Positions 1-5,943 of a stretch of DNA of 5,970 nt are shown here, piece by piece. The DNA comes from Candidatus Njordarchaeota archaeon. Its GTDB lineage: Archaea > Thermoproteota > JANJXX01 > Panguiarchaeales > Panguiarchaeaceae. Position numbers and translations under genes: made by a program. Location of the stretch: contig JAGSHR010000103.1 of assembly GCA_029855985.1 (NCBI GenBank), positions 1-5,970 of the forward strand, in the 5' to 3' direction. The notes beneath the pieces are model-generated. The model saw only the letters and a program-made list of their open reading frames with translations, did not search any database and was not told the origin of the DNA. How positions within the stretch are numbered: the stretch's first letter is position 1; each line of letters opens with the position of its first letter.

Positions 1-2
1 AT

Positions 3-272
3 TTAATCTCTCAACAGTTTTTTAGCGTACCTTTCTCTAACTTCCATTATGGCTTTTGTTGGATCCAAGTTCCTAGGACAAACAACCATGCACTGCAAGC
101 ACGTCAAGCAATAATAATTAACATCTACAAGCAAACTCTTTTCTCTTTCGTCTCGGTCAATATTCACCAAAGTGTTGGGGTATGGTGAGAAGATACTTAC
201 AGAGTCTCTTAAGAGTGGGCAAACGTTAACGCAAAGCAAACAGTTAATACATCTCTCAGATTGCGCTTCCAA
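3..272 (-). CDS. Short GlpC/HdrC-like dicluster [4Fe-4S] protein, complete, 89 aa
   Basis: This is probably the electron-transfer subunit that takes electrons from GlpAB toward the membrane quinone. Two classical motifs of the form CxxCxxCxxxCP are visible: Cys8, 11, 14 and 18, and Cys55, 58, 61 and 65. They should bind two [4Fe-4S] clusters, as in the N-terminal part of GlpC and in HdrC. E. coli GlpC is close to 400 aa and continues into two cysteine-rich CCG domains; here a TAA stop at 3-5 ends the protein at 89 aa, so it is short by design or split rather than cut by the window edge. No membrane segment is seen. The start is taken as TTG at 270-272, because a GGAGTGTGA Shine-Dalgarno-like sequence lies just upstream and no ATG precedes Cys8. 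It is in the same frame as glpB, separated by its TGA and two codons. The ferredoxin fold is secure; the name glpC rests on context. Confidence 0.85.
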   Translation of the reverse strand: MEAQSERCINCLLCVNVCPLLRDSVSIFSPYPNTLVNIDRDEREKSLLVDVNYYCLTCLQCMVVCPRNLDPTKAIMEVRERYAKKLLRD

Positions 273-278
273 CGTAAC

Positions 279-1505
279 TCACACTCCTTCAAGAATTTTG
301 ACGAGTTTCCATGAGGTCAAAAGGGGAACACCTAGACCTGATTTTTCAAGATTATAGTCATAGTTTGCGATTATTGATCCAACGTAAAAGATATTCGCTG
401 CACCTTCTTCTTTTGTGCTTTGCAGTTTCTCGTTTACTTTAACTCCGATTCTTGAGATTTTATCATGGCCAAAGTAGTCTTCAGAAGGCTTATCCTCAAT
501 GGTTCCTATTATTTTTTTCCCCGTTACAACTTCTACTATGGCGCTTCCTTTTACTTCAAGTCCACCGCCAATGAGATCCCCAGTTGCAATAATTACTATT
601 TCTGGGTTCAGCTCAGTTGTCCTGTTATTCTTTTCCAAGATTACTTTTCCTGTATTTGCTTTCACTTTTGCTTTCTCAACGTGTTTTAGGGCCACTCCCA
701 TGTTTTTTGAAATGCTTATCATTTTTTCAACGAGTCTTAATCCGGGAGAGTAGATTGGTGTAGCTGGCACTTCACTAACTTCGCCTTCAAATGATTCAAT
801 TAGGTCTCGCGCGACTTTGAAGTTATGGATAAGCGGGGGAATTAACTTTACTCCACTATATTTTTTTGCAGTTTTCTCAAGCACTTTCTTGAACTTTTTG
901 ATGTTCACTGTTAGGGGCAAATAGGCGGAAGCATATATGCTGTCCGTTAGATCCTTCGTTTTCAGAGTAACTGTTTTTATTCTCGTTTCTGTGTACCCAT
1001 AGGCTCTAAGGTAAGTTTTAAGCATCGTTTCTACGAGTTTCGGGTGGAAATCATAAACGCCTTCTAAACCGAGAATCACATATGTTTCTCCATCGTTAAC
1101 TTCAGCTCCTTTCATTGTTTTCTGAACGTAAGCTGTTGTTTTGATAGTTCCCCCCATCGTTATGAAATTTTTGTTTCTCAGATAGTCTCCATGAAGAAAA
1201 TCGCTGAATATTTCTGGGAGTGCGTCGACAGCTTGTTTTATCAGTTTTTTAAATTCGTTTTTGTTGCCACCAGTGATTATCTTGTATGGGTGATCCTCGG
1301 GTAGGTGATCGAATGCTTTTATCGGGTCGAGCGTGTAATCATTTTGTTTGTAAGAGTATCCTAGGATGTCAAAACAACCCGATGACATGGCGGTTGCTCC
1401 GAAACCCTTATATACAACGGTAACGTTGTATCCCCGCTTTGCTAGTTGGTAAGCTGTATTTAACCCAGCGAAACCAGCACCAATAACTAGAACTTCTGTT
1501 TTCAT
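279..1505 (-). CDS. glpB: Anaerobic glycerol-3-phosphate dehydrogenase subunit B (GlpB-like flavoprotein)
   Basis: GlpB is the second flavin subunit of the GlpABC complex and relays electrons from GlpA to the iron-sulfur subunit. The 408-aa protein (E. coli about 419) opens with a Rossmann dinucleotide-binding motif, VIGAGFAGLN at 7-16. It then carries the GlpB-type SSGCFDILGY block at 41-50, a LGLEGVYDFH block at 145-154, IVIIATGDLIGGGL near 303-316 and the closing NIFYVGSIIANYDY segment at 371-384, which resembles the C-terminal flavin-binding region of E. coli GlpB. No signal peptide or membrane helix is seen, so it should be cytoplasmic and associated with the membrane through partners. 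The ATG start is well supported by a GGGTGATC Shine-Dalgarno sequence five bases away. It lies 14 bp after glpA and 6 bp before the glpC-like gene, so co-translation is expected. Sequence identity to bacterial GlpB is low but collinear. Confidence 0.88.
   Translation of the reverse strand: MKTEVLVIGAGFAGLNTAYQLAKRGYNVTVVYKGFGATAMSSGCFDILGYSYKQNDYTLDPIKAFDHLPEDHPYKIITGGNKNEFKKLIKQAVDALPEIFSDFLHGDYLRNKNFITMGGTIKTTAYVQKTMKGAEVNDGETYVILGLEGVYDFHPKLVETMLKTYLRAYGYTETRIKTVTLKTKDLTDSIYASAYLPLTVNIKKFKKVLEKTAKKYSGVKLIPPLIHNFKVARDLIESFEGEVSEVPATPIYSPGLRLVEKMISISKNMGVALKHVEKAKVKANTGKVILEKNNRTTELNPEIVIIATGDLIGGGLEVKGSAIVEVVTGKKIIGTIEDKPSEDYFGHDKISRIGVKVNEKLQSTKEEGAANIFYVGSIIANYDYNLEKSGLGVPLLTSWKLVKILEGV
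280..288 (-). promoter_or_regulatory. Shine-Dalgarno-like site for the glpC-like gene, inside the end of glpB
   Basis: The minus strand reads GGAGTGTGA overlapping the last codons and most of the TGA stop of glpB. It resembles GGAGGTGA and ends seven bases before the TTG at 270-272. It decides in favour of this TTG start and suggests translational coupling with glpB. Confidence 0.65.
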
Positions 1506-1509
1506 TTTT

Positions 1510-1517
1510 GATCACCC
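1510..1517 (-). promoter_or_regulatory. Strong Shine-Dalgarno site for glpB
   Basis: The minus strand reads GGGTGATC ending five bases before the glpB ATG. GGTGATC is an uninterrupted match to the archaeal anti-SD complement GGAGGTGATC. It sits in the 14-bp gap after the glpA stop and fixes the glpB start at 1505. Confidence 0.85.
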
Positions 1518-1519
1518 TT

Positions 1520-3112
1520 TCAAGCGATCTTGTCTAGGTTTAGGGTTAACCTGTATACCGCTTTGTGTAGTTCAAATTGGGTTTGCTGGTTATTGTTAAT
1601 TACTGGAAGGTACCTCTTCCACTTTGTTCTTAGTGTTCGAATAATATCTTCTATTAATATTTTCTCATAGCCTTGCTGGTTCTCTAGGAGTATTGAAGCT
1701 ATTCTGAGTATGCAGTTTTGACCTTGACATGGTCCCATGGTTGCCCTTGTTCTTCTCATAACGTCTGGTATGGTTTTTGCTTTTAGTTTCTCTATGGCGA
1801 ATAAGATTTCCTTTGCGGTCACTTGCTCGCATAAGCACACGATGTCGTTTCTTTTTTCGGAATAGAAGTTTTTCGCGATGTTTCCCCATTTACTGTAGCT
1901 TCTCCTTATGGAGAGTTTCAATTCTGGGTATTTTTTCTCCAGTCTTTCTAGTTCAATGGGGTCATAATAACCAGGCAGTGGATTTTTACTTGTTTTTGAT
2001 TCCTTACTTAAACCAAGTTTCTCAGCGATAACGTTTCCCATTTTCTCGGCCATCAACCTATAGGTTGTAAGCTTACCGCCACCGATAACATAGAGGTTCT
2101 CAAAGCCCCTGTCACCCAAATCAAAGATTTTAAATGTTCTCGTTGCTTCCCGACCCCCCGAGCTTATTAGGGGCCTAGACCCCGAGAAAACTTTAAGGAT
2201 TCTAGTTTTGAATAGAACTTTAGAGAGCACTTTACCTTCAGCTTCTAACTTTTTTATCTCCTCCCTTGACGGTTCATAGTCCTCAGGGTTCTTAACATCT
2301 ATGGAAGTCGTTCCTAGCAGGGATGTCCCAAAGCTTGGAACAACTATGTCTCCATCACTTGGAGGTCTTAAACGGTTTATGACCGCGTTAAAAACTCTTC
2401 GACCATAAACGATTATTGCACCCCTGTTTGGGGTTATACCTAGGTTTAAGTTTAATTTACTTAAAAGCTTGTCTCCCCAAGCTCCAGAAGCGATAATTGT
2501 GGCATCTCCGTATACTTCAAAGGTTTCACCTTTAAACTTGTCGAATACCTTAACTCCAATAACTTCATTGTTTTCCACTAAAAACTCGGTAACCTCATGG
2601 TAATTCTCGATGGTTGCACCTGCTTCCATTGCGTCCAACAAATTCAAGTATGTTAATCGGAAAGGGTCAATGTGACCATCATTCACCCAATATGCTTCCC
2701 TAATATTATGGTTAAGGTTTGGTTCCAACTCCAACGCTTCCCTGGGCGTTAACTCCCTGCAAACAACACCCGTATCTTTACAGCCCCGATAAAATTTCTC
2801 AGGGTAATCTTCTGGGTCATAACCGTCAAAAGCTACAAATAACCCCCCAGTATCCTCAACTATATGTTTAGCTATTCTCTTTAACACCTTGTTCTCAACG
2901 GCGCATTCTCGAGCTGACTCAGGGTCCTTAACAACATATCTTCCACCACTATGCAGAAGCGCATGAGACCTCCCAGTTGCTCCCGTTGCAAAATCATTTT
3001 TTTCAAATAATGCAACTTGGGCACCCCTGTACTGTAGGTCCCTAGCGATGCCTGCTCCAACGATTCCGCCGCCAACAATGATTACATCGTATCTAGGTGG
3101 CAATTTGAACAC
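1520..3112 (-). CDS. glpA: Anaerobic glycerol-3-phosphate dehydrogenase subunit A (GlpA), FAD plus BFD-like [2Fe-2S] domain
   Basis: GlpA oxidises sn-glycerol-3-phosphate to dihydroxyacetone phosphate with FAD. The 530-aa protein matches E. coli GlpA (about 542) over its length. Visible parts are the FAD-binding motif IIVGGGIVGAG (11-21), the FATGATGRSHALLHSGGRY block (41-59), DGHIDPFRLT (145-154), the substrate-site GSRPL (311-315) and GGKLTTYRLMAE (345-356). A C-terminal BFD-like domain has Cys426 and Cys428 (CLC) and Cys462 and Cys467 (CQGQNC), which should bind [2Fe-2S]. No membrane segment is seen. The start codon is GTG at 3110-3112 with no Shine-Dalgarno sequence in the preceding 18 bases, so a leaderless or very short-leader mRNA is possible; an in-frame TTG at 3101-3103 is the only close alternative and also lacks one. 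It is the first gene of glpABC, 167 bp after cydA'. The single-subunit aerobic GlpD is unlikely because of the BFD domain and the glpB neighbour. Confidence 0.95.
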   Translation of the reverse strand: MFKLPPRYDVIIVGGGIVGAGIARDLQYRGAQVALFEKNDFATGATGRSHALLHSGGRYVVKDPESARECAVENKVLKRIAKHIVEDTGGLFVAFDGYDPEDYPEKFYRGCKDTGVVCRELTPREALELEPNLNHNIREAYWVNDGHIDPFRLTYLNLLDAMEAGATIENYHEVTEFLVENNEVIGVKVFDKFKGETFEVYGDATIIASGAWGDKLLSKLNLNLGITPNRGAIIVYGRRVFNAVINRLRPPSDGDIVVPSFGTSLLGTTSIDVKNPEDYEPSREEIKKLEAEGKVLSKVLFKTRILKVFSGSRPLISSGGREATRTFKIFDLGDRGFENLYVIGGGKLTTYRLMAEKMGNVIAEKLGLSKESKTSKNPLPGYYDPIELERLEKKYPELKLSIRRSYSKWGNIAKNFYSEKRNDIVCLCEQVTAKEILFAIEKLKAKTIPDVMRRTRATMGPCQGQNCILRIASILLENQQGYEKILIEDIIRTLRTKWKRYLPVINNNQQTQFELHKAVYRLTLNLDKIA

Positions 3113-3186
3113 TATGCAACAATTGAAACTATCCCTTGAAAAGTCTAAATGTGGAAACAGTATGCAGATATTAAGAAGTTTTAGTG

Positions 3187-3220
3187 CTTTAAAAAATGAA
3201 GAAAAAATTGCATTTTAAAG
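3187..3220 (-). promoter_or_regulatory. Candidate promoter of the glp unit
   Basis: The minus strand has CTTTAAAATG at 3211-3220 and TTTTTTAAAGC at 3186-3196, both containing TTTAAA, which resembles an archaeal TATA box. Either would give a leader of roughly 50-80 bases before the GTG of glpA. The weaker TTTAGA near 3144-3149 would instead give a nearly leaderless transcript, which fits the missing Shine-Dalgarno sequence. The sequence alone does not decide between them. Confidence 0.35.
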
Positions 3221-3222
3221 GA

Positions 3223-3232
3223 GAACTAGTTC
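3223..3232. repeat. Perfect 10-bp palindrome GAACTAGTTC, possible operator
   Basis: GAACTAGTTC is its own reverse complement. On the minus strand it sits three bases upstream of a TTTAAA element and just downstream of the cydA' T-tracts. A dimeric regulator site is possible; without spacer it is a poor hairpin, so a terminator stem is less likely. A 10-bp palindrome can arise by chance. Confidence 0.3.
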
Positions 3233-3235
3233 CAA

Positions 3236-3252
3236 GAAAAACAAGAAAAAAA
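3236..3252 (-). terminator. Candidate T-tract terminator of cydAA'
   Basis: The minus strand carries a run of seven T (3246-3252) followed by a run of five T (3237-3241), starting 27 bases after the cydA' stop. Archaeal RNA polymerase commonly terminates at such U-rich tracts without a hairpin. Some read-through into glpABC remains possible. Confidence 0.5.
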
Positions 3253-3279
3253 TTGTTTGAATATGTTTTGTGATTGGTT

Positions 3280-4449
3280 TTACTCGTTGACTTTGCCCGC
3301 TATCACATAGTACAATAGCACTAGGAATGCTAGGATTAATGGTATTCCAGCAAATATCACTACAGAGTATACATCAAAGATTGCTGCTAGCTCATTGATT
3401 GAATTAAATACGTTGATCATTGGTAATGCATCTTCTAGAGATGGTTGTGCAACGAAGTATGGTAACTGACTGAACGCGTTAAGGTATTCTCCCAAAACAA
3501 TAGTTAACAGTGATGCTGGTCCAATTGATAATAATCCGTACAGTGTGTATTTGTCGTTTAAATTGAATTCGCCCTTTTCCAGCATCCAATAGAAAATATA
3601 TAGTATAACCCCAACTTGAACCGCTACAAAGAACAACTTTAGTGCAAAGAGCCAACTATAATCAGATACTACTGTTCCTCCAAACCATGCTCCAGCAATA
3701 TTACCGAATTTATATGGTGCATATGCCGCTAGGGAACCCAGATACCAGAAACCAGTTATGAACTGCAAGAATAAGAACAACATACCATAACTTAGGTATA
3801 ACTTGATGAAATATATGTTGTCTTCTTGGTTACCAAGCTTCTTATAGTACCTGTACGTGTAAACCGACACTAACGTGAAAAATGTAGCAGCTAAAGCGCC
3901 AAAAATGCTTTTCAAGTACAGCGGAGGCAACGTAGGATTCGTGAACATTTTGGCAACATTTAACTCTAATGGTGAGATGTTTTCAACTCCCTGCGGGACA
4001 TTTAGGAAACTGAACACTGCTCTGAAACCGAAGGGAACCCCAAAGCTTGTTATCATTAAAACAATCCCTATGTAAAAATGTAACTCTGGCTTAAATCTGT
4101 CCCAGCCATACCAGTACAATGTCAATGTGAGGAATCTTAACGTTAAAAACAGGATTGCCACAGCGAACGGTGCAAAAGCAACGATACCGCCAAGCCACAG
4201 GAATTCTGGGAAGAAAGTTAACAGGAAAACTGTGAATCCTGTACCGAATACTCCCGCTGAAGCATACATAATCGCGAAGAATCTCATGTATTTCCTTGCT
4301 TCGCTTATGTAAACCTCTTTGCCTTTAAGTTCTCCCAGCCTCTTTAGTATCGGTATGATTATTCCTAAACCCATGTCCACGTTCACTAATACAATGTGGA
4401 AGCCGAAGAAAATGGCCATCATTGCTAGTGGGATACCTGGATCTGCCAT
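3280..4449 (-). CDS. cydA': CydA' subunit: degenerate CydA paralogue replacing CydB
   Basis: This is a membrane protein of 389 aa with about nine hydrophobic helices, predicted to pair with CydA as a cytochrome bd-type quinol oxidase. It belongs to the CydA family: His18 sits where E. coli His19 does, and YWYGWDRFKPELHF (112-125) matches the end of helix 3 and the next loop. Aligned to the neighbouring CydA, KSIF..FT...YTYRY (180-201) matches HAIF..FT...YSYRY, so the heme b558 histidine is Lys180. The quinol loop survives as PYKFGNIAG (245-253), keeping the Lys but changing the second Glu to Ala252. No acidic residue lies between 83 and 116, so both helix-3 glutamates are gone, and only two histidines exist in the protein (18 and 124). 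A strong SD (AAGGAGGGAT) fixes the ATG. Paired CydA/CydA' without CydB is known from archaea, where the Caldivirga enzyme is active. CydB was considered because of a DMGLG segment, but the CydA motifs outweigh it. Confidence 0.88.
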   Translation of the reverse strand: MADPGIPLAMMAIFFGFHIVLVNVDMGLGIIIPILKRLGELKGKEVYISEARKYMRFFAIMYASAGVFGTGFTVFLLTFFPEFLWLGGIVAFAPFAVAILFLTLRFLTLTLYWYGWDRFKPELHFYIGIVLMITSFGVPFGFRAVFSFLNVPQGVENISPLELNVAKMFTNPTLPPLYLKSIFGALAATFFTLVSVYTYRYYKKLGNQEDNIYFIKLYLSYGMLFLFLQFITGFWYLGSLAAYAPYKFGNIAGAWFGGTVVSDYSWLFALKLFFVAVQVGVILYIFYWMLEKGEFNLNDKYTLYGLLSIGPASLLTIVLGEYLNAFSQLPYFVAQPSLEDALPMINVFNSINELAAIFDVYSVVIFAGIPLILAFLVLLYYVIAGKVNE

Positions 4450-4451
4450 AT

Positions 4452-5870
4452 TTAATCCCTCCTTCTAAGGGTGTAGAGTATAAAACCGAGTAGTCCGAAT
4501 CCCACTAGTATAATGTATAGAGCTACTCCCGCATATATCCATCCTGGTAAACCGATCGGTGTGACTGCTTCGTTCACTTTCAGCAACGCATACACTGAAA
4601 ATGGTTTTCTGCCGAGTTCCCTAACGCCCCAACCTAGCATTGATACAAACATCACGATGAACGGGGCTAAAATGTTTAACTTAATCAACCATTCTGGAAC
4701 ATCCTTCTTTAGAATGTACCAAAGGAACACCATTAAAAGCGCGTCAAGCCCAAGTAAAAGTGCTAAACCTATTTTGATGTAATAAACATAGTGGATTATT
4801 AATGGTGGTCTAAATTCAGCTGGGATGGCATCATAATTTGGCAAAATGGCGTTTGGATCACCGTAACTTAACCATGCGATTATTGGATGTAATCCCAGTG
4901 CTTCTGTGAGACTGAATATATCTTTGCTTGTTCCCTCTATGGCCGCGAATTTTTCAGGATTGTACACAGCAACTGTTTTACCCATTAAGTCCCCAATGAT
5001 GAATCCTTGTATTGCTATTACTATCGCACTTATAAGTGTCACTAATTTTAAGCCATTTAGGTAGTATGTCTTTTCTTCAGAGTTTCTAGCTGTGATGTAC
5101 CTGTAGGAGTAAGCTCCCATTATTGTGAAGCCCACTGTTGTGTATGCTGAGAATATCGCGTGAAGTGAGCTGGCTAGCGCTCCTGGGACTAGAAATACAA
5201 TACCTGTAACACCAATTTGTTCTACAGTGGCTTTTAACACTGCGTGGAAGGTATTTGGATCGTGCAACATGACATCCCTAACTTGAGTGTACGTTAGTGT
5301 AGCCCAGCCAGTACCTGGAATATACAAAGTGAATGATGGTTCCGTCCAAGTCCCCGTAGATGGATCATAGTGAATGTTTATGCCGGGGGGTATATTCATT
5401 AAGTTATTAGTGGATACTATCATAACTGCGGAAAGAGCTGCCCCAAAAGCCACTAGTATACCGATCGCTAAGTGGAATTTTGGTTTCACTGTATCCCATG
5501 TGTAATAGTACATGTAGATGAAGATAGCTTCTGTTATGAAAGCGAAAATTTCCAAGTAAAGTGGGAAGAAGAAGTATTTCCCGACAATTACTAATAGGTT
5601 AGGCCAAATAAGTGCTAAACCGAATTCGGCAAGTGTTCCTGTTACAGCACCTACAGGGAATATCATGACCATTACTTTCGAGAAAGTTCGTGACATTCTC
5701 TTAAACGATTCGTTGCCAAATCTTTGAGAGAGATATTCAAAAATCACTGCGTACAAGGGCAAACCTAACGTGAATTGAAGTATTGCCCAGTGAACACCGA
5801 TCCCCAGCATTGATAGAATCCTTGCGTCAGTTGCAGGGTAACTTAACCACTGACCAATCAGATCAGGCAT
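4452..5870 (-). CDS. cydA: Cytochrome bd-type quinol oxidase subunit I (CydA of an archaeal CydAA' pair)
   Basis: This is the catalytic subunit that oxidises quinol and reduces O2 to water in the membrane. The 472-aa protein has about nine hydrophobic helices. Residues matching E. coli CydA are Arg17 (R9), His27 (H19), Glu107 and Glu114 (E99 and E107, seven apart here instead of eight), His237 (H186), the quinol-site PEKFAAIE at 305-312 with Lys307 and Glu312 (K252 and E257), and GWGVRELGRKP at 413-423 (the GWxxxExGRxP motif). The retained quinol site supports a quinol oxidase. Differences: an ungapped match at PL...G puts Val362 and Tyr364 at R391 and M393, the last helix (443-467) has no acidic residue to replace E445, the Q-loop is short, and roughly 40 extra residues lie near 163-205. 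ATG start with GGTGA six bases upstream. No cydB, cydX or assembly gene is seen. Heme content cannot be read from sequence; the archaeal CydAA' studied contains only b hemes. Confidence 0.93.
   Translation of the reverse strand: MPDLIGQWLSYPATDARILSMLGIGVHWAILQFTLGLPLYAVIFEYLSQRFGNESFKRMSRTFSKVMVMIFPVGAVTGTLAEFGLALIWPNLLVIVGKYFFFPLYLEIFAFITEAIFIYMYYYTWDTVKPKFHLAIGILVAFGAALSAVMIVSTNNLMNIPPGINIHYDPSTGTWTEPSFTLYIPGTGWATLTYTQVRDVMLHDPNTFHAVLKATVEQIGVTGIVFLVPGALASSLHAIFSAYTTVGFTIMGAYSYRYITARNSEEKTYYLNGLKLVTLISAIVIAIQGFIIGDLMGKTVAVYNPEKFAAIEGTSKDIFSLTEALGLHPIIAWLSYGDPNAILPNYDAIPAEFRPPLIIHYVYYIKIGLALLLGLDALLMVFLWYILKKDVPEWLIKLNILAPFIVMFVSMLGWGVRELGRKPFSVYALLKVNEAVTPIGLPGWIYAGVALYIILVGFGLLGFILYTLRRRD
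4455..4464 (-). promoter_or_regulatory. Strong Shine-Dalgarno site for cydA', at the 3' end of cydA
   Basis: The minus strand reads AAGGAGGGAT, ending immediately before the cydA stop codon is completed and five bases before the cydA' ATG. It confirms the start at 4449 and suggests that the two subunits are translated as a coupled pair. Confidence 0.85.
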
Positions 5871-5876
5871 GAAAAT

Positions 5877-5881
5877 TCACC
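5877..5881 (-). promoter_or_regulatory. Shine-Dalgarno site for cydA
   Basis: The minus strand reads GGTGA followed by six bases and the cydA ATG, matching the GGTGA core of the archaeal consensus. It supports the start at 5870. Confidence 0.65.
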
Positions 5882-5910
5882 ATTTAGGGAAATTTGAGAA
5901 AGAATTTCGA

Positions 5911-5943
5911 AATATTATATCAGAAACCAGACATTTAAATTTT
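5911..5943 (-). promoter_or_regulatory. Candidate archaeal promoter of cydAA'
   Basis: The minus strand has two TATA-like stretches upstream of cydA: AAAATTTAAAT at 5933-5943, preceded by an A-rich segment that could act as a BRE, and ATATAATATT at 5911-5920. With initiation about 25 bases downstream, the first gives a leader near 40 bases and the second near 18, both compatible with the Shine-Dalgarno sequence at 5877-5881. Which one is used is not clear. Confidence 0.45.

Larger units (their letters stand above)
3113..3279. other. Intergenic region between the cydAA' and glp units
   Basis: This 167-bp AT-rich gap has no supportable gene on either strand; the longest minus-strand ATG frame is about ten codons. 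Read on the minus strand it holds, in order, T-tracts after cydA' (3236-3252), a 10-bp perfect palindrome (3223-3232), TATA-like stretches near 3213-3220 and 3187-3196, and a weaker TTTAGA near 3144-3149. A short near-repeat containing TATGCA on the plus strand occurs at 3114-3119 and 3161-3166. The region most likely ends one transcript and starts the next. Confidence 0.7.

Noticed and set aside
1..272. The glpC-like gene as a fragment cut by the window edge
   Set aside because: A TAA stop at 3-5 in the same frame ends the protein inside the window, so it is complete at 89 aa.
465..753. Plus-strand open frames over glpB
   Set aside because: They are antisense to a clearly recognised gene, have composition expected of a complementary frame, and show no recognisable domain or supporting ribosome site.
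3184..3216. Ten-codon minus-strand ATG frame in the intergenic region, considered as a CydX-like small subunit
   Set aside because: It is too short for a membrane helix, has no ribosome site, and lies in T-rich terminator/promoter-like sequence.
3280..4449. CydA' read as CydB because of a DMGLG segment near residue 25
   Set aside because: The helix-1 His at the right distance from the Gly, the YGWDR block, the PxKFxxIxG loop and the helix-5 match to the neighbouring CydA all point to CydA ancestry.
3280..4449. CydA' as a decaying pseudogene
   Set aside because: The frame is open over 389 codons, the start has a strong Shine-Dalgarno sequence, hydrophobic helices are intact, and degenerate CydA' partners are known in active archaeal enzymes.
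3875..4782. Plus-strand open frames over cydA' and cydA
   Set aside because: They are short, lie opposite well-supported membrane protein genes and have no recognisable motif.
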